Positions 16,055 to 26,042 of a stretch of 64,000 bases of DNA are shown here, one piece after another (position 1 is the stretch's first letter; each line of letters opens with the position of its first letter). The stretch spans positions 409,097-473,096 of the forward strand of contig JAMPEH010000001.1 of the NCBI GenBank assembly GCA_023665245.1, in the 5' to 3' direction. A program made the position numbers and the translations under genes. This DNA is from Muribaculaceae bacterium (GTDB taxonomy: Bacteria; Pseudomonadota; Alphaproteobacteria; Rs-D84). The notes below the pieces were generated by a model, which made no database searches, was not told the origin of the DNA, and saw only the letters and a list, made by a program, of their open reading frames with translations.

Positions 16055-16666
16055 ATGGCAATTAAATTAAATGCAGAAATTCGCGCGCGCACAGGCAAGG
16101 GGGCCAGCCGCAGCATCCGCAACAATAAAAACATCCCCGCTGTTATCTATGGTGAGAAAAAAGAACCTGTCACCATCGAATTAAATGGTCGTGACTTTGA
16201 AATGTTAATCAGAACACCGGGATTGCGGACAAAATTGTTCCAAATTGAAACTGGCAACGGTACCGAAGACGCCATGTTGATGGATATTCAATATCATCCG
16301 GTTAACGACAATGTTATTCACGTTGACTTTAAACGTATTGATGTAAAATCACCTGTCAACGTTGTTGTTCCTGTCGAAGTTGTTAACGCAGAAACATCCA
16401 AGGGTCTGAAACTGGGCGGCGTATTGAACTTTGCAGTACGTAAGGTTGCATTGCGCGGTTTGGTTGACGTAATTCCAGAAAAAATTACTGTTGATTTGAC
16501 CAACCTGACAATTGGTGACGTGGTTCACGGAACAGACTTAGTATTGCCAAACGGTATTGAATTGGGCCTGCACCAGGCAGAATTGGCGTTTGTCACAATC
16601 GGTGGTAAAATGCCAGAAGAAGCGGGCGACGCACCAAAGGCCGCCGCGGCACCAGCCAAGAAATAA
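16055..16666 (+). CDS. rplY: 50S ribosomal protein L25 (CTC/TL5 form)
   Basis: Binds 5S rRNA in the large subunit. 203 residues, the long CTC/TL5 form. The N-terminal L25 domain has AEIRARTGKGASRSIRNNKNIPAVIYG; the C-terminal beta-barrel domain (about 95-185) includes VDFKRIDVKSPVNVVVPVEV, and the tail is Ala/Lys-rich. ATG follows AAAGGATAAAAA. Usually followed by pth; here a terminator follows directly, so it stands alone. Confidence 0.95.
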   Translation: MAIKLNAEIRARTGKGASRSIRNNKNIPAVIYGEKKEPVTIELNGRDFEMLIRTPGLRTKLFQIETGNGTEDAMLMDIQYHPVNDNVIHVDFKRIDVKSPVNVVVPVEVVNAETSKGLKLGGVLNFAVRKVALRGLVDVIPEKITVDLTNLTIGDVVHGTDLVLPNGIELGLHQAELAFVTIGGKMPEEAGDAPKAAAAPAKK

Positions 16667-16694
16667 TAAATATATATTATTTCACAATATTCAA

Positions 16695-16714
16695 AATCCC
16701 CCAAACGGGGGATT
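16695..16714. terminator. rplY terminator
   Basis: AATCCCCC-AAAC-GGGGGATT hairpin followed by T-rich sequence. Confidence 0.85.
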
Positions 16715-16781
16715 TTTATTTTATAATTTGCCACACTTACACCCACAATGACAATTCTGGATACTTTCTTTCACACCATCA

Positions 16782-17993
16782 CTATAACAAAGTGACGGCA
16801 TTATCTTTAACCAAGCCAATAGGGCGACCACTGCTGGACGACGCAGAAGACGCACCACCATTTTTCACACATGCCTGATATTCTTCTGGTGTGGTCATCG
16901 TCCAGCACTGATTATCAACATCTGTATTCGTGTTTCTGGTCTGGCCCTTGCCATATTGCAAATCCATCTTGGTATATGCCGCGGCATTTTCACACTTGCC
17001 AGATGTTTTATTAAAATATTCACCGGAATTGCATGAAACACAAACGCCTGTACTAGGGTTCGCGCCACCCTTGACACCATTGGCACATTCAACACAATCC
17101 GCACTGCCCAGGGACGGGAATGCATATCCTGGCTCGGAACAGAAATATTTTACACATGATGATGATTCTTCAATTGTATGTGACGCACTGGTATATTTTG
17201 ATTTATCAAAATTTGCACAGAACGTCATATTCTGGGTCATGCACAAATCCGCATTTATCGGTTCACAATCAGACCCGGCGGAATTCGGTCTGTATCCACT
17301 GGCACACAGTATTTTTTCCGTCCCTGCAATCCCAACAGACGAAACAAATGAATCAATGCTTTTCCAATTGTCACGCCCACAACAAACCTGAACAGGGGCC
17401 GCAAACACACCATGTTCCATATATTTTGTGATACCCAATACAACGTCACATTCCGGGTCGGTACCCCATTGGGCAAATCCGATAATTTCACTTTCGACCA
17501 TGCCATTACGTTCGCCGGATGTCTTCATGCTTAATCCGGCATATTTACCCCCAGACGATTTATTCTGTGGCTTTACATCACACGATGATGGCACATTATC
17601 AACCGGCATGCAATTTGTTCCAGAATATCCCGATTCACACAACCACGCGCATTTATCCGTATTAAAACCCGTGGGACGATAATATTCTGTCCAAGATTTC
17701 TTTTTCTTGCGCTTGTTCGCACACTGAATTTGATACGGGCAAAAATATCCACCATGTTCAACAATCTTGTTGGCAACCAAACCGACCAGTCCCCACTCGT
17801 CGCCATACGTGCCATGCGTACCAGCCTTGCCAATGCCACCCGCCAATATAAAATCACCATACGTTGCAGATGCCGCCGCCCCGGACACCCATCCCCACCA
17901 AGATGCCTCGGCCCCTTTGGCAACATTAATCGCATGCGCATTACCTGTCATCAACACCATGCCCACAAAACCAGCAATAATACGTTTATTCAT
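16782..17993 (-). CDS. Secreted Cys-rich hypothetical protein
   Basis: 403 residues from ATG 17991-17993, which opens the signal peptide (MNKRIIAGFVGMVLMTGNAHA); GGGGAT lies ten bases upstream. The N-terminal 60 mature residues are Gly/Ala/Trp-rich (AEASWWGWVSGAAASATYG), perhaps membrane-active or a packing segment. The middle and C-terminal parts have spaced cysteines, including CVECANGVKGGANPSTGVC and CNSGEYFNKTSGKCE, which resemble the modules of the giant proteins. The C-terminus is a Ser-rich linker then RPIGLVKDNAVTLL. It is 17 bp downstream of the 819-residue gene and probably co-transcribed with it. No family recognised. Confidence 0.75.
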   Translation of the reverse strand: MNKRIIAGFVGMVLMTGNAHAINVAKGAEASWWGWVSGAAASATYGDFILAGGIGKAGTHGTYGDEWGLVGLVANKIVEHGGYFCPYQIQCANKRKKKKSWTEYYRPTGFNTDKCAWLCESGYSGTNCMPVDNVPSSCDVKPQNKSSGGKYAGLSMKTSGERNGMVESEIIGFAQWGTDPECDVVLGITKYMEHGVFAAPVQVCCGRDNWKSIDSFVSSVGIAGTEKILCASGYRPNSAGSDCEPINADLCMTQNMTFCANFDKSKYTSASHTIEESSSCVKYFCSEPGYAFPSLGSADCVECANGVKGGANPSTGVCVSCNSGEYFNKTSGKCENAAAYTKMDLQYGKGQTRNTNTDVDNQCWTMTTPEEYQACVKNGGASSASSSSGRPIGLVKDNAVTLL

Positions 17994-18010
17994 CGTTGTT
18001 TTATCCCCGA

Positions 18011-20470
18011 TTATGGTGCCACATAGCACACACCGTTTTCATAATATCCATTGCCCAATAAATTGCATTGTGATTCATACCACGCGTCTGTAAATGTGCA
18101 CTCGTCCTTGGTACGGTCATACGATGCAACAGGCGTAGCCCCGTCCGAATCCGTATTATACGCCAGACAACGCAACATAGTGGTATTTTCAACGCACTGG
18201 CCTAAATTCTTGTCACCAGATGACGAATTACCATATACAGTAGTATAGAACGCGACCAACTGTTTAACAGGATTGCCGTTCAAATCATTTTCTTCATCGC
18301 CATCCATCCAGTATCCGTCCAGATTTTCGCACGTTTCCATTAACTGATATTCCAACTGTTCACGTATATCATTAATAGCCTTTTCAACCTGAGTCTGGGT
18401 TTGCAATGGCAACGACGCATAGTCATTTGTGCCGGCCGTCGGGTCACTGCAATTTTGAACCGCAAAGTTCCTGATATTATCCGCCACAGATGCATTTGCA
18501 CCAGCTTTAAACGATACATCACCCGCATTACCCATTTCTTTGGTTCGGCAATTCCACGGGAATCCCATTGTACCGGCGGTCGGTGTGCACAAATCTTTGA
18601 CATAGTTATCAATGGCTGTGGCGCATCCTTCGGCGACACGAACGCTATCAACCGTATCAACATAGTTCAACAATGCAGTCAACCCACAACGTTTGCCACT
18701 GGCATCATTAGCCGTCACCAGTTTCCCATTACCATCAAATGAACACCCATCTGTATCACCATACAGTGATGCACACGCCGTCACCTTGGCCTGACACATG
18801 GACTTGGCCGCGTATGCCGACAGGGCACCTGCCGCCTGGGCAGTGGTATCATCAAACGATTTCAAACCATCAGATTGCGTATCATAACATTCCTTCATTG
18901 TGGCAACGCATGTGGACTTTGTATTCTCAATCAATGCATCTTGGGCCTGGGCAATTTCAATTAATGCGCTACGCTTGAATTCCGTCCAGACAATATCAGC
19001 CATATCACGACATGTATCCAGTGCCGTCGTGGCAAACATACGCTTTTCATCCAAGAACGAATTAAACTGTGGATTTTGGCCCAACAAATCTGTTCCAGCA
19101 CTGGCGCCACCCAATGTAATCAAGTTTTCCAATTCAAACAAACGCTGGGACGGTACTGCATTACCATTTATATCAACATACGCCCCGGTATAATCCAGAC
19201 ACTTTTTATAATTTTCACCACACGCCGTATCCGCAGTAATAGCGTTTTTAACCTTGGCAATACACTCGTTAACATCGGCCGAATTATGTGTGCGATATTC
19301 TTCCAAGCGTGCTTCACGCAGATATTTTTCCGCCGTGCGCACTGTTTGCTTAACAGACTCGCGCTGGGATTCAACCTTTTTTTCATATGCATTGCAATCC
19401 TGGGAAATCAATATGCTGTATGAACTTTTTGCCATGTTCAATACAGCCTTGTCACCGCAAGAATCTGCAACAATTTTCAAACACTGTGCATTGGCCTGGT
19501 TATATAACTCCGCACCTTCCAGTTGCGATAAATCAACCGTGCCCCCCAAATTTCCAAACAACGAATCCGACCCATCACCAGACCAAATATCATCAACATC
19601 TGCGGTAAAGTCCAACGACAAAATCCCCAATGACGTAGATGACGACGTGCTACTGGTGGCTTTTTTCTTGCCAGATAATAATTCGCCAATTTCATTTAAT
19701 GTTTTTTGGGCTGCACTGGTGTCTTTTTTTATCGCAGCCTCGCCCACAGTGGCAGAATACATTGCGTTAACTTCGGCCGCCGTCTTGTCCACCGCGTTCA
19801 AATTATTATCTTCAAATTGCATTAATAATGTTTTGGCTTCATCCAGTGCTGCCTCGGTATCACGGAACTCTGTGAAACGCGCACTGCAAAAACAACGACG
19901 ATATGTATCATTAGCCTTGGCACACAATTGATCCATACATGTTGCGTATGCATCACGACACGTTGAATATCCAGTCCCCATTTTTGACACATCATCAAAC
20001 ACCGCCGTCGCACGTGCCATGCCCGCACGGGACACGCTACTGGTCGCACTGCGTGCAGACGACCCCACATTCTGGGCCGTGGCCGACCGCACAACATTTG
20101 ATGACGCCGCACGTGATACAGATGCACTGCCACGTACCGGTGACGATATTGATACAGATGGTGCCTTGCGTATTGTGCGACCACTGCGCGATACGGTTGC
20201 ATTTACAACCGCCGGCGCCGATATTGTTCCACGCGCAACCGTTGACGTTGTCGCACGGCGTGTTGCCGCACGCGATACAGTTGTCCCCGATGTTGATGCC
20301 ACAACGTTGCCAGATGCACGTCTGGATTCCGTCGCATCACTGCGCGGCGCAGATACAACCGCCACCCCAGATCGCGGATTTGGCGCCTGGCTGGCAAACG
20401 CACCCGTTGCCAGCCCCATGGCAGCAACCAAGACAGAAACACTGCAAAAATTCGTCGTATTAAATTTCAA
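18011..20470 (-). CDS. Large secreted protein with Ser/Arg/Val-rich N-terminus
   Basis: 819 residues. The start is TTG at 20468-20470, supported by AGAGAGAA upstream and because it alone keeps the full signal peptide (MKFNTTNFCSVSVLVAAMGLATGAFA, cleaved near residue 26). Residues about 28-155 are low-complexity Ser/Arg/Thr/Ala/Val, strongly basic. The rest is mostly helical, with pairs of cysteines (CRDAYATCMDQLCAK, CFCSARF, CMKECYDTQ-like) suggesting disulfide-linked helical hairpins, and a conserved-looking AEKYLREARLEEYR segment. The C-terminus is GNGYYENGVCYVAP. No known domain recognised. First gene of an apparent operon with the 403-residue protein. Confidence 0.75.
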   Translation of the reverse strand: MKFNTTNFCSVSVLVAAMGLATGAFASQAPNPRSGVAVVSAPRSDATESRRASGNVVASTSGTTVSRAATRRATTSTVARGTISAPAVVNATVSRSGRTIRKAPSVSISSPVRGSASVSRAASSNVVRSATAQNVGSSARSATSSVSRAGMARATAVFDDVSKMGTGYSTCRDAYATCMDQLCAKANDTYRRCFCSARFTEFRDTEAALDEAKTLLMQFEDNNLNAVDKTAAEVNAMYSATVGEAAIKKDTSAAQKTLNEIGELLSGKKKATSSTSSSTSLGILSLDFTADVDDIWSGDGSDSLFGNLGGTVDLSQLEGAELYNQANAQCLKIVADSCGDKAVLNMAKSSYSILISQDCNAYEKKVESQRESVKQTVRTAEKYLREARLEEYRTHNSADVNECIAKVKNAITADTACGENYKKCLDYTGAYVDINGNAVPSQRLFELENLITLGGASAGTDLLGQNPQFNSFLDEKRMFATTALDTCRDMADIVWTEFKRSALIEIAQAQDALIENTKSTCVATMKECYDTQSDGLKSFDDTTAQAAGALSAYAAKSMCQAKVTACASLYGDTDGCSFDGNGKLVTANDASGKRCGLTALLNYVDTVDSVRVAEGCATAIDNYVKDLCTPTAGTMGFPWNCRTKEMGNAGDVSFKAGANASVADNIRNFAVQNCSDPTAGTNDYASLPLQTQTQVEKAINDIREQLEYQLMETCENLDGYWMDGDEENDLNGNPVKQLVAFYTTVYGNSSSGDKNLGQCVENTTMLRCLAYNTDSDGATPVASYDRTKDECTFTDAWYESQCNLLGNGYYENGVCYVAP

Positions 20471-20530
20471 GTTTTTATTCTCTCTGACTGTATTTTATCA
20501 TTTTTGCACATTGTGAATCAATACCATTTT

Positions 20531-21127
20531 TTATTCTATGCAACAATTAACGGCATTTTTAACCCAATTGCCCAACTTGCGTACTGTTGATTTAGATTGT
20601 TCTGCATCCGACGCTTTATTTTTATCCATGTCAAATTCACCAGACTTTAACGGACATTGCGTCATTGCATGTTCATATACCGCCGGCGCTGCACGCTGAA
20701 CGCCCGTCAAATCAATCAAATCCATATTTATACCCCAAAACAGCGAATATAAATCATAGGCCTTGTTAAATAAATTATATGCATCCGTTGTGTTTCCCGC
20801 GGCCAATGCCTTGGTGCCAACTTCCATCAATCGCATAGACGCCGCCAACAGATGTTTAGATATACACCATACTTCGCCATTTTCTGATGTTGATTTTTTT
20901 ACAATGCGCCCCATCAAATCTTTGCGCATATCACGCACAGTATTGATTAAATCATAGAAACCTGTTTTTTGCGTTTTGGCACCACTGAAAAAGAAATGCT
21001 CTTCCAGCGAAATCAGATTCATCAATGCAATTGATAAATCCTGGTCAGACGACAAATCTAATGGATTAACCTTTTTAGACGCATCAACTTTCTCAATCAT
21101 TTCCGCCATAGTCATCTTTTTCTTCAT
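20531..21127 (-). CDS. Hypothetical helical protein
   Basis: 198 residues from ATG 21125-21127 with AAAAGG six bases upstream; a GTG three codons earlier is less likely. No signal peptide or membrane segment. Predicted mainly helical: LSIALMNLISLEEHFFFSGA and a TPR-like stretch around residues 105-125 (AGNTTDAYNLFNKAYDLYSL). The C-terminus is basic and ends in NCCIE. Function not recognised. It follows the CPVC membrane protein gene by 16 bp and is probably in its operon. Confidence 0.7.
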   Translation of the reverse strand: MKKKMTMAEMIEKVDASKKVNPLDLSSDQDLSIALMNLISLEEHFFFSGAKTQKTGFYDLINTVRDMRKDLMGRIVKKSTSENGEVWCISKHLLAASMRLMEVGTKALAAGNTTDAYNLFNKAYDLYSLFWGINMDLIDLTGVQRAAPAVYEHAMTQCPLKSGEFDMDKNKASDAEQSKSTVRKLGNWVKNAVNCCIE

Positions 21128-21143
21128 AACTTGCACCTTTTAT

Positions 21144-21641
21144 TTACTTTGTAATTAACCAGAATACCAATGTTGCAACCATCAAAAACGACAACGGCAC
21201 AACAACTTTTTGAAATGCGAATTGCGCATGTCCACCATTGGCACGCTTAATCCGAATATACCACCGTGCACCAAAATAGAACGCAACCGTACCAACAATA
21301 ACACCTAACATAAACTTGTCAATCCCCCACAGGGTATTTGCACCAAACGTGATATTCGGCATCAAATATACACATCCCAACAGGCCATAGTACACCACAA
21401 ACGGCAATACAATCTGAAGCCCAAAATTCGTCACCCCACGCTTTTTTAACCACCCCACTGTCCAAAAGAACAGCGACAAAGTCAATCCACCGACCCATAT
21501 ACCGGTAATAACATCATCAACCCCCAACAGGCGGGCCCCTTCGAGTCCTGCGCCAACTGCAACAGTACATACCGGACATACCGCCATTGCACTGTGTGTG
21601 ATTAACATTGCCAGAAATCCCAATCCCAGTGATTTTTTCAT
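21144..21641 (-). CDS. CPVC-motif multispan membrane protein
   Basis: 165 residues. A signal-like N-terminus (MKKSLGLGFLAMLITHSAMA) is followed at once by VCPVCTVAVGAGLEGARLLG, a Cys-x-x-Cys just outside the membrane, then DDVITGIWVGGLTLS and about four more hydrophobic segments (about 46-62, 75-95, 108-124, 146-163). I recall similar uncharacterised proteins, with CPVC then a DDxITG motif, in Patescibacteria and other bacteria, so it may belong to a broadly distributed family. A redox or thiol-handling role is a guess from the CxxC, attractive here because of the Cys-rich secretome. ATG has AAGGAAAGG upstream. Confidence 0.7.
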   Translation of the reverse strand: MKKSLGLGFLAMLITHSAMAVCPVCTVAVGAGLEGARLLGVDDVITGIWVGGLTLSLFFWTVGWLKKRGVTNFGLQIVLPFVVYYGLLGCVYLMPNITFGANTLWGIDKFMLGVIVGTVAFYFGARWYIRIKRANGGHAQFAFQKVVVPLSFLMVATLVFWLITK

Positions 21642-21702
21642 AAACTTAAAACCTTTCCTTATCTTTATTATTTTTTATCCTACAAAAAACGAGCGATACG
21701 GG

Positions 21703-22548
21703 TCAATATGATTTTATAACCGCCCGCATATGTGCACTGCGTGCGCGTGGGTTGATGTCTAATTCCGCCTGGGTCGGCTTTTGCATACGCAATAATTCAA
21801 ATGGCGCCGTCTGTACCACCGGCATACGTGGGTCACCAGGCACACATGTCCAATCACGAAATGTATTTTTCACAAGTCTATCTTCCAGCGAATGAAACGT
21901 CACACACACGCATTTACCACCAACATTAAGCAATTGTGGCACCGCAGCCAATGCGCGTTCAACTTCGCCCAGTTCATCATTTACCGCGATACGCAATGCC
22001 TGGAATACAGGCGCCACATCTTTTGGATTATGAATTAATGATTTCAATTCAAATGTTGTACGTGGCGCGGCACGCTTGATAGCGTCCGCCAATGCACCGG
22101 CGCGTGCCACATCGCCATAATCACGCAAAATACGCGCCAATTCAGCCACAGGCACCCGTACGATTAGTTCTGCGGCCGTTTCACCCGTTTCGGACATACG
22201 CATATCTAAATCTGCATCCGCACGAAATGAAAATCCACGTTCTGGAATATCAATCTGCATAGACGAAATACCCAAATCAAATACGATTGCGTCATATGTA
22301 TCTGTCAAATTCGCCATATCTGAAAACGGTCGCGGTATAAAATTAAACCGATCGCCATATTCTGATTTTATTGCATTAACATCAACAATAACATTTGGAT
22401 CACGGTCAAACGCCGTCACAATTGCGCCACGTGATAAAAATGCCCGCGTATATCCACCCGCACCAAACGTCGCATCAATTACACTGGCACCATTTAAATC
22501 GCCCAACGTATCCAATACCGCATTTAAAAGAACAGGAATATGTTTCAT
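21703..22548 (-). CDS. rsmH: 16S rRNA (cytosine(1402)-N4)-methyltransferase RsmH
   Basis: SAM-dependent N4 methylation of C1402 in the ribosomal P site. 281 residues. HIPVLLNAVLDTL at the N-terminus, DATFGAGGYTRAFL as SAM motif I, FDLGISSMQID as motif IV, and CVTFHSLEDRLVKNTF near the C-terminus are all RsmH signatures. Its ATG overlaps the dnaE stop codon by one base (TAATG), implying translational coupling. Usually rsmH starts the division and cell-wall cluster; no ftsL or ftsI follows here. Confidence 0.97.
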   Translation of the reverse strand: MKHIPVLLNAVLDTLGDLNGASVIDATFGAGGYTRAFLSRGAIVTAFDRDPNVIVDVNAIKSEYGDRFNFIPRPFSDMANLTDTYDAIVFDLGISSMQIDIPERGFSFRADADLDMRMSETGETAAELIVRVPVAELARILRDYGDVARAGALADAIKRAAPRTTFELKSLIHNPKDVAPVFQALRIAVNDELGEVERALAAVPQLLNVGGKCVCVTFHSLEDRLVKNTFRDWTCVPGDPRMPVVQTAPFELLRMQKPTQAELDINPRARSAHMRAVIKSY

Positions 22549-25500
22549 TATTGAATATCCACCTTTATCCCCAGACCTACAAAGTCTGCCGCCGTATTCG
22601 CCCCCAGTTCAACACCATTTGGCAAAGAAATTGTCACAGTCTTACCATTTGTATGAATATTTAATTCAACACGCGTCGCGCCACGGGGCAGGGTTGTCAG
22701 TGCCTTTTTAACATCAACCAACACATTTTGATTCCAAATATCCAATGTAATTTTGCGTGCAATTTTTGCAACCCATTGGGTCAGCGGCGTAATAGAATCA
22801 ACAAATATTGATGCCCGGTCATCACGCACAGACGTTTTACCAGAAATCAAAACAACATTTTCTGCAGATAAAATCTGTGCAAAATCCATTGCCGATTGTC
22901 CAAAAGCAACCGCATCAATATTACCAAAACTGTCCGACGCATTAATCGTTATCATTTCCTTGCCCGTCTTGGTACGACGACGTGAAAAAGATCCAACGTT
23001 TGCGGCAATTTGTACTGGTTTTCTGTCACCTAAATTCATCAAAGTCGCACTGGTTGCCAGTTTGGCACGTGATATCAAATGCTTATATTGGTCAATCGGA
23101 TGCGCCGATATATAGAACCCCAATGCCGACAACTCATTTTCCAAACGCTGGGCAAATGTCCACGGTTCCGTCTTTGGCAGATTTTTTACCAACCGATTTT
23201 CTGTCACATCATCTTCAACCGTATTTTCAAACAGCGACAAAGAATTGCCACCACCGCGGGATTTTGACGCATACGATAAAATCGCATCCGCGTTCATAAA
23301 TATAGACGCCCGGTTTGGTTCCAGTGAATCCAAAACGCCAACCTTGGCAAAGGCTTCTAAAATGCGTTTATTTACAATCGGCGAACAACGTTTTGCAAAA
23401 TCCGTCAGATTTTTAAATTTGCCATTTGCATTGCGTTCGGCAACAATCGCATCTGTCGCAGCCGTGCCTACACCCTTTAATGCCGCCAGTCCATACACAA
23501 TCTTGCCATCTTTGACCGTGAACAGCGATTCACTTTTATTAATATCAGGCGCAACAATCGGAATATTAAAGTTTGTCTTGGCATCATCAACAAATATTGC
23601 CAATTGATCGGTATCGTTCAGATTACTGGACATCGACGCCGCCAAAAATTCGGGCGTATAGTTTGCCTTTAGATACGCGCACTGGTTTGCAACAATGGAA
23701 TACGCAATCGCGTGCGATTTATTAAACGCGTACTTGGCAAATTCTTTGAACTTTTCCCACAGGTCTTTGGCAGTTGCGCGGTCCAGTGTTCCTTCTTTTT
23801 CACAGCCTTCAAAGAACAAGCCTTCCAGTTCATTCAATTTTTCAATCAGTTTTTTACCCATAGCCTTGCGCACGGTATCAGACTGACCGCGTGTAAATCC
23901 AGCCAGCACACGCGTCAATTGCATAACCTGTTCTTGGTAAACAATAATTCCATACGTTTCTTTTAATATCGGTTCGGCACGCGGATGCACATATTCAATT
24001 TTTTCTTCGCCATGCATACGGGCAATAAATTGCGGAATAAACGCAATTGGGCCCGGTCGGTTCAACGCATTTAATGCAGATATTTCCAAGAAACTGGTCG
24101 GATGCATCTTGCGCAAGGTCTGCTGAACAAACGTCGCATCAAATTGGAATATACCTTCGGTCAGCCCCCGTTGCCACAACTCCATTGTTTTGGCATCATC
24201 AACCGGAATTTTATCAAGGTCGATATTTATCCCGCGCGTCTGCTGAATTAAACGCACTGCATACTTTAACACAACCAGCGTTTCCAGCCCCAGAAAGTCA
24301 AACTTAATCAATCCCGCCGATTCCAAATAATGGCCGTCAAACTGACACGACGGCAACGGGTTCGCGGGGTCGCGATAAACAGGCGCAATTTTGGTCGTAG
24401 GCCGGTCACCAATAACAACACCACACGCATGCTGGCCCAGGTTGCGCAACGAGCCTTCTAATTCTTCGGCAATCGTCACAACCTTGTTCATATCGTCATC
24501 AGTCTGTAATATATCGCGTATTTCTGCGGATGTATCCACCGCATCTTTTAATGTCTTGGCATCCTGGGGAATTAATTTAGAAAATCTGTCAGACTTAGAA
24601 TAGGGCATACCAAACACACGACCAATATCACGAATTGCACCACGTGCCTGTAAACTGCCAAACGTGATGATACGACATACAGAATCATGCCCATATTTAT
24701 CACATATATACGCCAACACGCGTTCAATTCCTGTTGGTTCAAAGTCAACGTCAAAATCGGGCATTGAAATACGGTCTGGATTCAAGAAACGTTCAAACAA
24801 CAACCCATACTTTAACGGGTCAACATGCGTAATACCCAACGCCCACGCCACAATAGACCCCGCACCCGACCCACGACCAGGCCCCGTTAAAACGTCGTTA
24901 TTTCGGCACCAATTGATATAGTCCGCAACAATCAGGAAATACCCCGGGAATCCCATTCCGATAATAACGCCCAGTTCAAATTCTGCCTGTTCATAATACG
25001 GGGCGGTGTCGGTAATATTATGTTCACGCAAACGCGCCGCCAGACCATTCACCGTATCGTCGCGCAACATTTGACACTCGGCCTCTAAGTCATCACCGAA
25101 ACGCGGCAACAGTGGCTTTTCATGAACATTTACATAGAACGCGCATCGTTGCGCAATACGAACGGTATTTTCTATCGCCTCGGGCAGGTCGCTGAATATT
25201 TCCGCCATTTCCGCCGGGCTTTTAAAATATTGCTCGGATGATTTGCGGGGCCGTTCTGGGTCAATAACCTTGGTCTGGCCCAATACGCAACTTAACGCGT
25301 CCGCAGCTTCGTACTCACTTTGCGCACCAAACATAACATCATTTGTTGCAACAATTGGAATATTTAATTCACGCGCAATCTTTAAAAATCCAGGTTCTGT
25401 TTTGATTTCATCGGCCAGACCATGCCGCTGGATTTCCATATAGAATCGATTGCCAAATATGTCCAGAAATTGTTTGGCATAAATCTGTGCCTGCGCTTCT

Positions 25501-25958
25501 TGGCCATTGATTAATGCCATACCAATCGGCCCCGTATGCGCCCCAGACAGACAAATCAACCCACCACTGTGCGATGCCAATTCATCAATCGTTATATATG
25601 GCCCCAAATGATGATTATCCGTACGCATATACATAATACGACTGAGTTCACACAGATTCAGATACCCATCATGATTTTGCGCCAATAATATAATATGCGA
25701 CAACGCATTGCTGCGCAGAATTTTCGGGTCGGCATTATGCTGATTCAGTGTGATTTCAATACCAATAATCGGCTGAATCTTATTTTTTGGCATAACATCC
25801 GAAAATTCGGCACACCCCGACATCAAATTATTATCCGTCAGTGCACATGCAAACATATTATTTTGGGCACATAATGCCGGGATCCCCTTAACCTTGATAG
25901 TACTGACCCCCATAGACAGGCGCGAATGTGTGCGAAGATGAATAAATTGACTTTTCAT
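22548..25958 (-). CDS. dnaE: DNA polymerase III alpha subunit
   Basis: Catalytic replicative polymerase. 1136 residues from ATG 25956-25958 (MKSQFIHLRTHSRLSMG), close to the usual 1140-1160. Domains in order: PHP (about 1-270), polymerase with GPGRGSGAGSIVAWALGITH and the acidic pair in PDFDVDFEP, tandem helix-hairpin-helix near 830, and OB fold near 985-1060 (PVQIAANVGSFSRRRTKTGK). The PHP motif is THSRLS rather than HSDYS, so this domain has probably lost activity, as is common. The N-terminus has no Shine-Dalgarno; the -10 box lies six bases before the ATG. It is the first gene of a dnaE-rsmH operon. Confidence 0.97.
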   Translation of the reverse strand: MKSQFIHLRTHSRLSMGVSTIKVKGIPALCAQNNMFACALTDNNLMSGCAEFSDVMPKNKIQPIIGIEITLNQHNADPKILRSNALSHIILLAQNHDGYLNLCELSRIMYMRTDNHHLGPYITIDELASHSGGLICLSGAHTGPIGMALINGQEAQAQIYAKQFLDIFGNRFYMEIQRHGLADEIKTEPGFLKIARELNIPIVATNDVMFGAQSEYEAADALSCVLGQTKVIDPERPRKSSEQYFKSPAEMAEIFSDLPEAIENTVRIAQRCAFYVNVHEKPLLPRFGDDLEAECQMLRDDTVNGLAARLREHNITDTAPYYEQAEFELGVIIGMGFPGYFLIVADYINWCRNNDVLTGPGRGSGAGSIVAWALGITHVDPLKYGLLFERFLNPDRISMPDFDVDFEPTGIERVLAYICDKYGHDSVCRIITFGSLQARGAIRDIGRVFGMPYSKSDRFSKLIPQDAKTLKDAVDTSAEIRDILQTDDDMNKVVTIAEELEGSLRNLGQHACGVVIGDRPTTKIAPVYRDPANPLPSCQFDGHYLESAGLIKFDFLGLETLVVLKYAVRLIQQTRGINIDLDKIPVDDAKTMELWQRGLTEGIFQFDATFVQQTLRKMHPTSFLEISALNALNRPGPIAFIPQFIARMHGEEKIEYVHPRAEPILKETYGIIVYQEQVMQLTRVLAGFTRGQSDTVRKAMGKKLIEKLNELEGLFFEGCEKEGTLDRATAKDLWEKFKEFAKYAFNKSHAIAYSIVANQCAYLKANYTPEFLAASMSSNLNDTDQLAIFVDDAKTNFNIPIVAPDINKSESLFTVKDGKIVYGLAALKGVGTAATDAIVAERNANGKFKNLTDFAKRCSPIVNKRILEAFAKVGVLDSLEPNRASIFMNADAILSYASKSRGGGNSLSLFENTVEDDVTENRLVKNLPKTEPWTFAQRLENELSALGFYISAHPIDQYKHLISRAKLATSATLMNLGDRKPVQIAANVGSFSRRRTKTGKEMITINASDSFGNIDAVAFGQSAMDFAQILSAENVVLISGKTSVRDDRASIFVDSITPLTQWVAKIARKITLDIWNQNVLVDVKKALTTLPRGATRVELNIHTNGKTVTISLPNGVELGANTAADFVGLGIKVDIQ

Positions 25959-25964
25959 GTTCGC

Positions 25965-25994
25965 AAAATAGCAAAATTGCCCCATGGGTCGCAA
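25965..25994 (-). promoter_or_regulatory. Promoter of dnaE (leaderless predicted)
   Basis: TTGCGA (25989-25994), 18 bases, TATTTT (25965-25970) on the minus strand, six bases before ATG. The match is moderate. Confidence 0.4.
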
Positions 25995-26042
25995 CCATAT
26001 ATTTAACAAAAATACGATTTTTTGATTGACACGCCATCCACG

